DNA from: UBA8752 sp964223495
Lineage (GTDB): Bacteria > Bacteroidota > Bacteroidia > Flavobacteriales_D > Sanyastnellaceae
NCBI GenBank assembly: GCA_964223495.1
Contig: CAXQGL010000073.1
Coordinates: forward strand, 1-20,685
Length of the DNA: 20,685 bases
Reading direction: 5' to 3'
The first letter of the stretch is position 1. Every line of letters begins with the position of its first letter. The position numbers and the translations under genes were made by a program. Below, piece by piece: positions 1 to 11,300 of this stretch. The notes under the pieces were generated by a model. That model searched no databases and was not told the DNA's origin. It worked only from the letters and a program-made list of their open reading frames with translations.

Positions 1-2
1 CG

Positions 3-3000
3 GGATTCCGTTTCGAAGCCGATGGTTCCGCGTCGACTTGTTATCAGGCCGTGTCGGCGCAGTCCGGCTGCACCGATGTTGCGGCCTGCAACTATGATGC
101 GATGGCCGGCAGCGACGATGGCAGTTGCAACAACCTGGGGTGCGCGGATGAAGCGGCGTGCAACTACAATCCATCGGCCGAATGCGATGATGGCAGTTGC
201 ATCTTTGAACAGCATGTATTCATTCCGAATCAGGAATCCACATTGGGCTCCCCGGTGTTCGTGTGGTGCGGGCCCTTACCCGATTGTTCCAATGTGACAA
301 TCGGCTGTCCCATCCCGTCGGGTTACGTCGAGATCGATGACCCCTGCGTCAACCTCATCCTCGACGACTTTGCTGCTTGTTCGCTTGCATGGAGCCAGAC
401 CTGTTCGCTTCAGCTCCTCCTCTGCATGCAATCCGTTCTGGGCTGCACAAATCCGCAAGCCTGCAATTTTGATCCAGAAGCCGGTTACGATGATGATTCC
501 TGTGTTTTTCCAGGTATGCCCTGTGATGACGGGAACCCTTGCACAATTGATGGTGCATTGGACCTGAACTGCAATTGCATTGGAGATCTTCAGGACCAGG
601 ATGGAGATGGGCTTTGCGCTTCAGAGGATTGTGACGACGCGAATCCAGCGTTGCCGGACGCCTTGGGTCGATGCGACATCCCCGTGGCCGGTTGCTCCAA
701 TGAGGAGGCCTTCAATTTCGCGCCGGAACCGGCGGAAGAGACGGCCTGTATTGTTCAAGGGGATTGCGGTGAGCCGCTCATTGCTGAGGAATGGGCCGCT
801 GGGTTCACAGGGTGGATGTCCCCGGAGCAGTGGACGTTCAGCCATCCGGAATTGGCTGCGATGGACCACCGGGCCCTGGTCCTGCATGGGGTGGATGCGG
901 GCGAAGTGGATACGGTGAAGGCCGAGATCACCGCACCGGGACAATTGACCCTGCAATTCACTTTCGGTTACCACACCGCGGATGGCAGTCCGGTCTGGGA
1001 CCCGCCCATGGTGCTGGTCAACGGTGAAGTGAAGCCTGTCATGGGCTATATGACCAGCACGGCAGAACCCGGAATGCCCTTGGTACAGCCGGGCAACTGG
1101 CTCCATAACCAGACCATCATGCCGGGGCCTGATGTGGCCCCGGATCCGGCGTTGCTTCCACCGGAGCACCTGCTTCCCATGGGATTGATTCAGGATGGAG
1201 CAATGGCATGGGACTACCCCTATCAGATGCCAGTGGGAGTGACACTCGACAGTGGAGATGTCTTGTCCATTGCATTGGGCACTTATGATGGACTCTATGG
1301 TTCCGCCTCGTTGGCCATCACCGCCATGTCCCGTGAGCGGTATTGTCCAGGATGCACGGATGAAATGGCTTGCAATTTTGACACCCTCTTCACATGGGAT
1401 GATGGCAGTTGCGACTACTCCTGCATCGGTTGCATGGAGGAGGAAGCGTGCGACTTCGACCCAGAGGCTACCATTTCCAACGACTCTTGCGACTACTCCT
1501 GCTTCGGCTGCATGGACACGGACGCCTGCAACTACGATGCAAGCGCTACGATAGACAGTGGTTGCGAGTATTGTTCCTGCGGAATCACACCCATGGTGAC
1601 CGCCACCGGGGGCGTCAATCAGGATGGGGTCAATTCGGCAAATGCGACGTTGTTGGCGACCGATGGGGGCATTGCACAGTGCAGCTTGCGGGATACCACA
1701 GTCATACTGTTCGGTGTCGAAGACGGCCCCTTCATCGAGATTGATGGTACGGCCGATCACGTCTTGGCCCTGTCCATTGATTCCATGCTTTTCGCCTATG
1801 GGCGTAATGATTACGGCCAGGCAACGGTGCCGCCGAATCTGCCCAAACCCATTGCATTTTCAGCAGGGCAGACCCATTCGGTGGCAGTCGATGCAACCGG
1901 CGAGGCCCATGGATGGGGAGATGGGACTTCCGGGCAATTGGACTTCGGCACAACTTCAGGTCTGGCAGGCATTGAGGCCGGTGTATACCACACCCTCGGA
2001 TGGAATGCCGAGGGCGAGGTCATCATGGCTGTGGGCAGCAACGATTTCGGTCAGTTGGATGTGCCCGAAGGATTGGTGGCACAAAAAGTATCATCCAGCC
2101 TGCACAACATGGCGCTCACACCTGACGGACAAGTGGTGTGCTGGGGCTACAACGAATACGGGCAGTGCGATGTGCCGTCATTCGATCAGCCTGTAGTTGA
2201 CATTGCAGCCTCCAAGAGGGCGAGCCTCGCCCTTCTTGAGGATGGAAGTCTGGTGATTTGGGGCCGACTGAAACACATTGAGCCGATTGAAGATGCCGTG
2301 GCCATCTCCGGCAATATCTCGATGGACTATTTCAGCATTCTCAACCAGAATGGCAGGATTCATCACCTGTCAGTCTCTTGGTTCTTGACCTTTCAAGGGC
2401 CCAGTGCAACAGCACTGGTCGAAGCGCGCCCCAATTGCACCGATTGGTGCACGGATCGGGACTTGGATGGCGTTTGCGACATGAGGGATGATTGCATCGG
2501 CACCCTTGGAGAATGTGGCTGCGAGTGCCTGAATGACGAAAACGAGAATGGCGTCTGTGACGAGTTGGAAGTGCGGGGATGTAGAAATGAGAACGCCCTC
2601 AATTTCAACAAATTCGCTACCCTTACGGGCCCTTGCAGGTTCAGTCTCTACGATGATATCCCATTGGATGATGGGATGGAAGAAGCATGCAATTTTGACC
2701 CCGACAGCCTTTCGGCTGGGCTGTCAGCAGAGGATGGCCCTGATCCCTATGATCCGACGGAAGTGTCGCAATACTTGATGGGGGTTTTGGAATACTCCTC
2801 TTGCGGGGGATGCATGGATCCGTATGGGTGCAACTTCAATCCAGAAGCCACCTGGGAAGATGGCACCTGTGAATATTCGAGTTGTTCGGGTTGCTTGGAT
2901 CCACTCGCGTGCAACTACAACCCCATGGTTCAGGCCACAGACAGCTGTGATTATTGCAGCTGCCATTGGACGGACCCCATGGTGGACGACAATGCCCTTT

Positions 3001-5129
3001 CCACCTTGACCATCAATTCCAGGGGAGTTGCTGAATTGAGGTCCAACAGCACCATCTCAATTCCGGCTTTGAGATATGGAGATCCCATCGAGGGGGTGAT
3101 GCGTCGCAGTGGAGTCAGAACGGGGTCTTGCGGCTTCAATGGTGCTGCATTGATCATGCAGGACAGTTCACTGGAGGAAATGGGCAACATGGATGCAGAG
3201 CAGCGGCTCCGTCTGCAGTACATGGAAGAGTTTGAGCGTGAAGACCGTTTGGGAGTGGATCTCCATGTCTGGGCGATTGAGGAGGAAACGACCAAGCCTT
3301 CAGGAAATGACTTCATTCAGGTTGCGACTGAGGGAACAGCCACTGTAGCACTTCGCGCGGATGGTTCGGTTGAGGTTTGGGGCACGGACGTGCTCTTCTT
3401 CGGCGACTGGGCCGAAAGCGGCCAGGGGAGCAATGGACTCAACATACTCGAATGGGCGCGTTCATTGGAAAACATCGTTCACGTGGAATTATCCGATGTT
3501 TTGTTTGGCGTGCTGGCGCTCGATGGGAATGGACAATTGCATGCGTATTCCCCCCGATTCAATTATGAAGGCATACCGGAAGGGTTTGAATATGGCACGG
3601 CCTTCATGGAGTGCGGATACCTTGGTCGGTGTGTACTGGTGCATGAGGACGGATCCCATGCATACATGTTTGCCGAAGGAGATTACATCAGCGAGAACTC
3701 GGAGCCTCTGGAAGTGCCCAATTGGGCGACGGGATCAATCGATGCCTTATTCGAAATAGGAACGCCCGTCAAGCTCAGTTTGAGCGTATTAGGCCTCTGG
3801 CACGCCGCGCTCTACGACAACAGAAATATGGCCATTGTCCAAGGTGGAGGAGGCGAGCCAGACGAAACATTACCCATCACCATTCTAACAGCGGAGGAGG
3901 TGCCAGGCTTGGTGGATGTTGTTCATGGGATCGTTCACTCAGCTGTTTTGGATGCATCCGGCGAATTGATCCGCTATGACTTGGACACATTGACGGGCCT
4001 CATGGTCCCGTCATACCCGGTTGATGCGTCGAATCAAGTACCCGAATTGGATTTTTTCGTGGACCAGTTCCCCAGGCGAATGCTGCTCGGCCCCCCTACG
4101 GATTGTCAAGGGTGTCCAGATTCAGATGGAGATGGAATTTGTGACGTGGTCGACGATTGCGAGGGGGAAGAGGATGCCCTGGGTGTGTGTGGGGGAGACT
4201 GCCTCGGTGACTTTGACCACGATGGCGAATGCGATCTGTTGGACCGGCCAGGCTGCACGTATGTGGAGGCCTGCACGTATCTGGAGGAAGCCACGTGGGA
4301 CGATGGCAGCTGTGTCTTCAGCATGATCCCCACGGATGCGGATTTCAGTGGATTGGGCAGTGGGTGCCCATCTGACCTCGATGGCAACGGCACTGTGGCC
4401 ACATCGGACTTGTTGATTCTGTTGTCGGCATTCGGTGAGGAGTGTGCGCCAGAGGAAGTGGACTTCTTCGACCCCTGCTTTGACGAAGTTCCGTTTGACT
4501 GCGGCTCACCGTACAGCTTTCATGGTGTCGAATACCCGACGGTCGAAATTGGCGCCCTGTGCTGGTTCCAGACCAACCTGGGGTCGCCCTATTTCGCCAA
4601 CGGCCAGCCCGTCGACATGGCTGCTGATATCGACGCCTGGGATGCTGCGGATGGCAGTCTTGCTGCCTCACCCGGCTGGGACGCCGAGCTGGTGGAGACT
4701 TATGGACTGCTCTACAATGCCGCTGCCATCAGTGACCCTCGGGGCCTTTGTCCCTGGGGATGGCATGTGTCCACTGATGCGGAGTGGATGGATGCTGAAA
4801 TCAGTGCGGGAATGGACCTCGAGGCCGCCGTTTCGTTCGGCAATCGGGGTGCGTCGGAAAACATCGCGAGTCGCTTCAAGGACAATTCCCCGCTTTGGGG
4901 GTTTGCCGGTGGAGGTAACAACATCACGGGTTTTACGGCCTTGCCTGCAGGTCGCATTGACAATCTCGGCAACAACAACTCCCAAGGGGCCTCTGCCTGG
5001 TTCTGGGCTGCGCCCCCCAATCCCGATGATAGCCGGGCACTGCGGAGCATGTCATCGGGCAACGGCGGAATTTTCCGCGACACCGACAATTCCACCCAGG
5101 GTTTCTCCGTCCGTTGTGTGAAGGACTGA
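3..5129 (+). CDS. Giant Cys-rich repeat protein with RCC1-like and FISUMP domains (5' partial)
   Basis: The reading frame is open to the left edge with no stop, so the true start lies upstream; the GTG at 51 is internal. Order by position: two GCTD repeats (60-200), a Cys-rich module (207-437), a MopE-type metal-binding motif DGDGLCASEDCDDANP (about 600-650), an unrecognised beta-rich domain (770-1340), three GCTD repeats (1350-1565), an RCC1-like propeller (about 1590-2400, strands such as VVCWGYNEYGQC and LVIWGRL), calcium-type D-rich loops, more repeats, a second more degenerate RCC1-like region (about 2960-4080), TSP3-like loops, a dockerin-like motif (4371-4446) and a FISUMP domain (about 4498-5126, with GLLYN, WGWHVSTDAEW, GFTALPAGR, and ending RCVKD). 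The same order occurs in the inverted paralogue at 14519-19468. It is probably secreted and surface-attached. The domain calls are by eye; the molecular role is unknown, and a binding or adhesion role is only inferred. Confidence 0.9.
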   Translation, partial: GFRFEADGSASTCYQAVSAQSGCTDVAACNYDAMAGSDDGSCNNLGCADEAACNYNPSAECDDGSCIFEQHVFIPNQESTLGSPVFVWCGPLPDCSNVTIGCPIPSGYVEIDDPCVNLILDDFAACSLAWSQTCSLQLLLCMQSVLGCTNPQACNFDPEAGYDDDSCVFPGMPCDDGNPCTIDGALDLNCNCIGDLQDQDGDGLCASEDCDDANPALPDALGRCDIPVAGCSNEEAFNFAPEPAEETACIVQGDCGEPLIAEEWAAGFTGWMSPEQWTFSHPELAAMDHRALVLHGVDAGEVDTVKAEITAPGQLTLQFTFGYHTADGSPVWDPPMVLVNGEVKPVMGYMTSTAEPGMPLVQPGNWLHNQTIMPGPDVAPDPALLPPEHLLPMGLIQDGAMAWDYPYQMPVGVTLDSGDVLSIALGTYDGLYGSASLAITAMSRERYCPGCTDEMACNFDTLFTWDDGSCDYSCIGCMEEEACDFDPEATISNDSCDYSCFGCMDTDACNYDASATIDSGCEYCSCGITPMVTATGGVNQDGVNSANATLLATDGGIAQCSLRDTTVILFGVEDGPFIEIDGTADHVLALSIDSMLFAYGRNDYGQATVPPNLPKPIAFSAGQTHSVAVDATGEAHGWGDGTSGQLDFGTTSGLAGIEAGVYHTLGWNAEGEVIMAVGSNDFGQLDVPEGLVAQKVSSSLHNMALTPDGQVVCWGYNEYGQCDVPSFDQPVVDIAASKRASLALLEDGSLVIWGRLKHIEPIEDAVAISGNISMDYFSILNQNGRIHHLSVSWFLTFQGPSATALVEARPNCTDWCTDRDLDGVCDMRDDCIGTLGECGCECLNDENENGVCDELEVRGCRNENALNFNKFATLTGPCRFSLYDDIPLDDGMEEACNFDPDSLSAGLSAEDGPDPYDPTEVSQYLMGVLEYSSCGGCMDPYGCNFNPEATWEDGTCEYSSCSGCLDPLACNYNPMVQATDSCDYCSCHWTDPMVDDNALSTLTINSRGVAELRSNSTISIPALRYGDPIEGVMRRSGVRTGSCGFNGAALIMQDSSLEEMGNMDAEQRLRLQYMEEFEREDRLGVDLHVWAIEEETTKPSGNDFIQVATEGTATVALRADGSVEVWGTDVLFFGDWAESGQGSNGLNILEWARSLENIVHVELSDVLFGVLALDGNGQLHAYSPRFNYEGIPEGFEYGTAFMECGYLGRCVLVHEDGSHAYMFAEGDYISENSEPLEVPNWATGSIDALFEIGTPVKLSLSVLGLWHAALYDNRNMAIVQGGGGEPDETLPITILTAEEVPGLVDVVHGIVHSAVLDASGELIRYDLDTLTGLMVPSYPVDASNQVPELDFFVDQFPRRMLLGPPTDCQGCPDSDGDGICDVVDDCEGEEDALGVCGGDCLGDFDHDGECDLLDRPGCTYVEACTYLEEATWDDGSCVFSMIPTDADFSGLGSGCPSDLDGNGTVATSDLLILLSAFGEECAPEEVDFFDPCFDEVPFDCGSPYSFHGVEYPTVEIGALCWFQTNLGSPYFANGQPVDMAADIDAWDAADGSLAASPGWDAELVETYGLLYNAAAISDPRGLCPWGWHVSTDAEWMDAEISAGMDLEAAVSFGNRGASENIASRFKDNSPLWGFAGGGNNITGFTALPAGRIDNLGNNNSQGASAWFWAAPPNPDDSRALRSMSSGNGGIFRDTDNSTQGFSVRCVKD
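207..437 (+). repeat. Cys-rich 'IP...CG...GY...W..xC' module, gene 1 copy
   Basis: This coding segment of about 75 residues reads VFIPNQ, then VWCGPLPDCSN, then IPSGYVEI, a Cys, AWSQTC and a final Cys just before the next GCTD repeat. The same order of landmarks appears once in the inverted paralogue and four times in the haloperoxidase protein. The end (W-x-x-x-C ... C) resembles Cys motifs of the CCxxxWDxxC type in secreted Bacteroidota and Planctomycetes proteins, but I do not recognise the whole unit as a named domain. Confidence 0.6.
1350..1565 (+). repeat. Three tandem GCTD repeats in gene 1
   Basis: Three consecutive units begin GCTDEMACNFD, GCMEEEACDFD and GCMDTDACNYD, joined by DYSCIGC or DYSCFGC linkers that add two further cysteines per unit. 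At the DNA level 16 bases (ttgcgactactcctgc) are identical at 1409 and 1487, exactly 78 bases apart, so the units retain direct-repeat character. Confidence 0.85.
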
Positions 5130-5270
5130 AGGTTCCACTGCACCTCGGTAGTTCAAAAATGGAATGCGTATGACACTTGTATGGACATGGACTGTGCTCT
5201 TTGCCTGATTCATACCGAGCATCTGGAAGGCCACAGCCATGGACATTCCCCTCGACACCGGGTGTTAGGT

Positions 5271-5301
5271 TTTGTTTTGGCTCTGATTCACAGTAAATTA
5301 T
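5271..5301 (+). promoter_or_regulatory. Possible Bacteroidota-type promoter for the haloperoxidase gene
   Basis: In the 235-base gap between genes 1 and 2, a TTTG at 5271 is followed after 19 bases by TAAATTAT at 5294, an unusually AT-rich patch in this GC-rich region. The Bacteroidota consensus is TTTG, about 19-21 bases, then TAnnTTTG; the downstream half matches only partly. It would leave a leader of roughly 60 bases before the ATG at 5365. Weak evidence; nothing else was recognised in the gap. Confidence 0.25.
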
Positions 5302-5364
5302 AGGCGCAATTCCATTGCTCAACACCTTATTGACCTCACCGTGCATGCTTTCAACCTTTCGAGG

Positions 5365-8300
5365 ATGAGTGCCCCTTGTACTCGCACTTTTGCCGTTTGT
5401 GCAGCCCTGATGTGGTTGATGGCACCCATCGCTTCACTTTCCCAATCCACCCTGCCCCTCGATTGGACCGCTCAGCTTGCCGGCTTGGAAGTCAATTACA
5501 CTGCCTTTGAGGAACTCATGAGTTCCGATACCTATGAAAAGCGGGTATTGGCCCATGACTTCAATCAGGATGGTACCCTTGATTTCATGGTCCTGCGCAG
5601 TGCTCCCGAAGGGTCCGGATTGCCGGCAACGAATGTCTTTGGCAGGAGGCAAATTGAGGGGAGCTGGGTACAGTCCGGCAGGGTTTGGCACTTGAATGGT
5701 GGAAGTCCGGTTGGAAATTTCACTGCCGGTGCATTTGGAGACTTCGATGGGGATGGGTGGGATGATCTTGTTCTTGTGGGCCGCGATGACACCCATCCGC
5801 GATTGCTCAGGAATACCGGTAATCTTGACCCCGTTCATTTCATGGACGGTTTTGATGGCTTTCTGGATGAAAGTGATAGGCTACCCACCTTCTTTCAGAA
5901 CGAGCGGAACTTCGGAGATGTGGCGGTAGGGGACATCAATGGGGACGGCCACCTCGACATCTACATGCTGGCCAGCTCCACAGATGACAGCTATGCCATT
6001 GATTACTTGCTCCTCAACAATGGTGATGGCACGTTCGATGACGATACCGAGGCTGTCATGGGTTTCATTCGAAGTCGGACGGCCATCGGCAAGCGCGTGG
6101 CCCTGGTGGACTTCGATGGCAATGGCCACCTGGACGTGGTCAAGACATCGATCGGGTTTGACGTGACCCCTTGGAACGATTCCGGTGTATTCGTGCTGTA
6201 CAATGATGGGAATGACCTCGGTACGGATTGGCAAAAGCTATCCGCTGAATCGGGTGTTCAGGATTTCGCAGTCGGCCATTTCGATGAAGACCTTGGACTG
6301 GACATTTACGTCGCTGCTGCCGGGACCGACGAATGGGTGGAGCACGGCTTCATGTTCCTGGGTCAGCACACCTTGTTCCGAAACACCGTCGATATTCCAT
6401 CGGCATCGGATGAGCATGACCGGGTCTGGGTGTCAGACCTGGATGCCAACGGACATGATGACGTCATCCTCGGGAACAGCGCAGGAGGACCGTGCATGGC
6501 GGGTGCAGGGGCGCACATCCTGCAGTTTGGAGAAAACGGTTTCGAAGATCACGCCCCCGATGGCCTTGTTGATGAATGGGCTCCACTATTCAACGATCTG
6601 GCCATAGGGGACTTCAATGCCAACGGACTGCCGGATGTGCTCATTGGAAGGTGTACTGGTCTTGAATTGCTCATCGATGACAATTGCCATGCGGTGGCGG
6701 GCACCGGCGACACGGACGGCGACGGATTGTACGACGGGTGTGACCCCTGTCCGTACAACGCCTCGCCCACCTGTGAGGACAGCCTTCAGATGCCGGAAAT
6801 CGACCTGTCGCATTCCGTGGCCCGCCAGTGGATTGAAATGACGCTGGCGAGCATCCGGCACGATTACTCCCGTCCGACGGTGCATGCCCGAAACCTCTTT
6901 CATGTGTCGGCGGCGATGTGGGATGCCTGGGCCGCATTCGACAGTGTGGCGACGCCGTTCCTGCTCGGACAGATTGTGGATGGATTCCCGTGCGACTTCT
7001 CGGACTTTCCGGTGGATGCCGACCCCGCCGTGGTGCAGACGGAAAGGGAAAAGGCCATGGCCTACGCGGCGGCCCGCATCCTGCAGCACCGCTTTCCCTT
7101 GGCACCGGGGTGGCCGGCCCTTCAGCAGGCCTATCCGCTGCACCTGGAGCGGCTCGGGTTCGACCCCGATTTCGTGGGACAGGATTATAGTGGGGGAGAT
7201 GGACGCGCCCTGGGCAATGCCATCGCAGCCTGCTACATTTTCTTCGGCACACAGGACGGAGCCAATGAGGCCAACAACTATGCGAGCCAGCACTATCAGC
7301 CGGTAAATGAGCCCACCATCATCGGGACCGCCCCATTCACCCCTCCCTTGGACATGAACCGATGGCAGCCCATTGAATTCGCCGTCTTCGAGGACCAGAG
7401 TTCGAACATCATCGAATCGACCGTTCCCGAATTCGTGACCCCGGAATGGGGCCACGTCACCCCGTTTGCCCTGACCGAGGAGCAGGCCACCTTCCACGAA
7501 AGGGATGGCCATACATACCGCATGTTCCTCGACCCCGGGACGCCGCCGTTGTGGGACGATCAGGGCAGCCTCGTCTCGGATCAGTATGCGACCGCCTTTG
7601 CCATGACGGCCATATGGTCCAGCCACCTGGACCCGGCCAACGGCACGATGTGGGACATTTCGCCTGCTTCCATCGGCAACCGGGAGACCCTGCCGACCAA
7701 CTACACGGAGGCGATGGACTTCTACAACTTCCACGATGGGGGTACGGAGAGCCCGGGGCATCCCGTCAATCCTTCGACGGGATTGCCTTATGAACCCAAC
7801 ATTGTGCCCAGGGCCGATTATGCCCGCGTCCTCGCCGAGTATTGGGCGGACGGCCCTGAATCGGAAACGCCGCCTGGCCATTGGTTCACCATTTTGAACT
7901 ACGTGATGGACCAACCGGTGTTCGAGCGCAGGTACGCCGGGCAAGGCGCCGTTCTCGATGAGCTGGAATGGGACATCAAGGCCTACTTCTCCCTGGGCGG
8001 CGCCATGCACGATGCGGCCGTCGCGACGTGGTCCATCAAGGGCTGGTACGATTTCATCCGACCCCTGAGCGCCATCCGGGCCATGGCCCTTTTGGGTCAA
8101 CGGAGTGATCCGGGGGCACCGTCGTACCATCCTGGCGGATTGCCGCTCATTCCAGGGCTGATCGGAATCAACAACCCCGACGGCAGTGGGGCGGACATCC
8201 CTTACATCCATTGCTGGGATGGCTATTGTGATGATGCTTATTACCCGTGCAATGTCGCCACACCATGGGGGGTTGATTGGTTGCCTGCTCGCCAATGGTT

Positions 8301-11300
8301 GTCCTATCAGCCACAGCTTTTCCTGACACCACCCTTCGCAGGATATGTGTCCGGCCATTCCACCTTTTCGAGGGCGGCGGCCGAAGTGCTGACCCATGTG
8401 ACGGGAGACGCCTATTTCCCTGGAGGCATGGGCACCTTCAGCGCACCGGCATTGGAGTTCCTCGGCTTTGACGTGGGCCCGAGTGTCGATGTCCACCTGC
8501 AATGGGCGACCTACCGCGATGCCGCGGATGAATCCGGCCTTTCCAGGATATGGGGCGGGATCCATCCCTTCATCGACGACTATCCCGCGCGGCAGAACGG
8601 CATCATCATCGGCCAGCAGGCGGCCCTCCATGCCCAATCCTACTTCGTTGCCAGCACGGAAGGGTGCATGGACCCGCTCGCCTGCGACTACGACCCGCTT
8701 GCCTCCATCGCAGGGACCTGCCAATATCCCACCGACTCCTATTTCATCCCCGAGATCTTGGGCCAGGCGGTCATTGTGCCCTGTGGGAACGAACCGGTTC
8801 CGAGTGGATATGTGGCGGCTTCCATCGATTGTTTCCTTCAGGCTGTCGAAGGCAGTGACCATTGCATGCTCAACTGGAGCACCGGGTGCCAACAGGCCTA
8901 TGAGGATTGTTCAAACTCCGAATACGGTTGCACCGATGACATGATGTGCAACTACAATCCCGCTGCGACGATCGATGACGGATCCTGCCAGTTGCCGGAC
9001 CATTGGCTGATACCAGATGAGTTGAATGGGGGCCCCGCCGTGCCATATTGCGGTTCGCTCTCGGGCATTCCGGATGGATATCAGGCCGGTGTGTACGACT
9101 GTGTCGAGCAGGTGGTCATTGCGGATGGATACTGTCTTGTGACCAATTGGGACCAGCTGTGTGAGAACCAGTACGCGGACTGTGTCTGCGACTTTCCCGC
9201 CGATGGTTCCAATGCACCGCCGACCCTCATTCCCGATCCTGACTTCTTCTCGGGTCCATTGACCATTTACTGCGGACAGTATTACGAGGGCATATTCGAT
9301 GACATCGTGGACGAAGTGGCTGCGGAAATCACGGTGGAGGATGAGTGTCCAGAAACGGTTCGCCTGAGTACTGTCGTGGAATGGACACCTTGGTGCGGAG
9401 TGGCGGGTAACCTGTACCTCATTTTCTATTACGCCGACTTTCAGGGATTGGTCTCGTCGTATTCCACCAATGTCCAGATCATCGATTCGTACGGCCCAAG
9501 CATACAGGTCTCACCCGAGATGTACTATGACGTCAATGCGACAGCCTACAGTGACCTGGATGCCTTCTTCGCATTGGCGGAGGAGGAGGGATTCGAAGGA
9601 GGTTCGATCGTGGTACAAGACGACTGTGGAGCGGCGAGCTATACCTGGTATGAGAATGCCGCCGCCCTGTCCGATTCCGGCACCTTCTATCGCCACATCA
9701 TCTTCGAGTCGGAGGACGAGTGCGGCAATCAGGTGGGCAGTGGGGCCAATGTGTTCTACAATGAAATCCCTGCCGGTTGTGGGTGGTGGATCCCCGATAC
9801 CCCCAGCGCCGGACCTGCCGAATTCGGGTGTGTGGCGATCCCGGGATACCACCTTGCCTCCAGTCAGGCCTGTGCCGACAACGTCATCAACAACGACGCA
9901 TATTGCATCGATTTCTTCTGGGACCAGATCTGCCAGGACGCCTATGATGCCTGCCTTCTGCTGACGCCGGGCTGCTTGGATACCGCGGCTTGCAACTTTG
10001 ACGCATCGGCAGAGATTGACGACGGGAGTTGCGACTATGCCTGCTTGGGATGTCTGGACGATGCGGCCTGCAATTTCAATCCGGTGGCGACCGTAGACGA
10101 TGGCAGCTGCGATTTCAGTTGCCTGGGTTGCCTCGATCCGGAATCATGCAATTTCAATCCACTGGCCACGATCGAAACGCTTTGCGATTACGCCTGCATC
10201 GGTTGCATGGATGACGGGGCCTGCAATTACGACCCCTCAGCGACCATCTCCAACGGTGCCTGTGACTATCCTCTGGCTGACATCGGCTGCCCGTGCAACA
10301 GCGTATGGTCGTTTGACACGGGTCCGCTGAATGGCGGCGCCTTCACGACCGAGACCTTTCTCGCCTACAGCCCATCGACCTTGGACAGCATCGTCGTCCA
10401 TGTGGAATTCGAACAGGTTGAGGGCACTTGGGTGCGCGACCTCGCACTGGGTATCTGCGACCCGTCGGGGAACTGTTTCGAAATCGGGGGGAGCAACATG
10501 AACATCGGTTACGGCGAGGCCGGCCCATGGCCGCTGAGTTGGACCACGCCCGATGATGGCTTGTACGATGCGGCTTTGGACGTCTCCTCCTTCGGCCTCA
10601 ATGGCGAAGGTGAATGGTCATTCTATTTCCTGCACGCGGAGACGACGCACAGCGATACGGCCATCTGGTCCGGCACCATCGAGCTCATCGAGGTATGTGC
10701 GGGCAACCCGACACCTCCACTGCCCGGTTGCATCGATGAGACGGCTTGCAACTTCGACCCCTTCGCCACGGAGGATGACGGGTCCTGCTACCATCCTGGA
10801 GATGAATGCTTCGAATTGGGTCCTTGCTATGATGCCGCCCTCTGGAGCTCGACATGCAATTGCGAGGGCACCATCAACGATTTTGATGAGGACGGATATT
10901 GCTCCTTCGAAGACTGCGACGATGGCAACCCTCTGATTCCAGCGGAAGGAACCTGCGAGGACACATGGGGTTGCACGGACCAGATGGCGTGCAACTATGA
11001 TCCAACCGCTACCGCCAATGATGGCTCGTGCATTCCGGCGGACTACTGGCTGATTCCGGAATTCGAGCAACCGGGAGGCGCCATACCCTGGTGTGGGGAT
11101 CCGCTGGACCTTCCTTTCGGGTATATGATCGGCGACTATTTCTGTGTGGCGGTGGTGGTCTCAAACCATCCCGATTGCATCTATCTCGGTTGGAACGAGC
11201 CGCCCAATGCCGGCTCTTCCGAGGGGTACGGGTTCGCATGGTGCGAAGACGACTATATCGCTTGCCAGGGTCAAGCGGGCTGCACGGATCCGGCGGCGTG

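Noticed and set aside
621..1760. A 379-codon open frame on the minus strand inside gene 1.
   Set aside because: Same reason: antisense to a frame with conserved repeats and domains, His- and Arg-rich composition and no recognisable features.
5250..5280. Possible terminator after gene 1 (acac-cgg-gtgt followed by a T-rich stretch).
   Set aside because: The stem is only four pairs and the T tract is broken by G residues; too weak to call.
6586..8892. A 768-codon open frame on the minus strand opposite the haloperoxidase domain.
   Set aside because: It lies wholly antisense to a frame with conserved catalytic motifs, has no signal peptide or recognisable domain, and long antisense openings are expected with GC-rich codon use.
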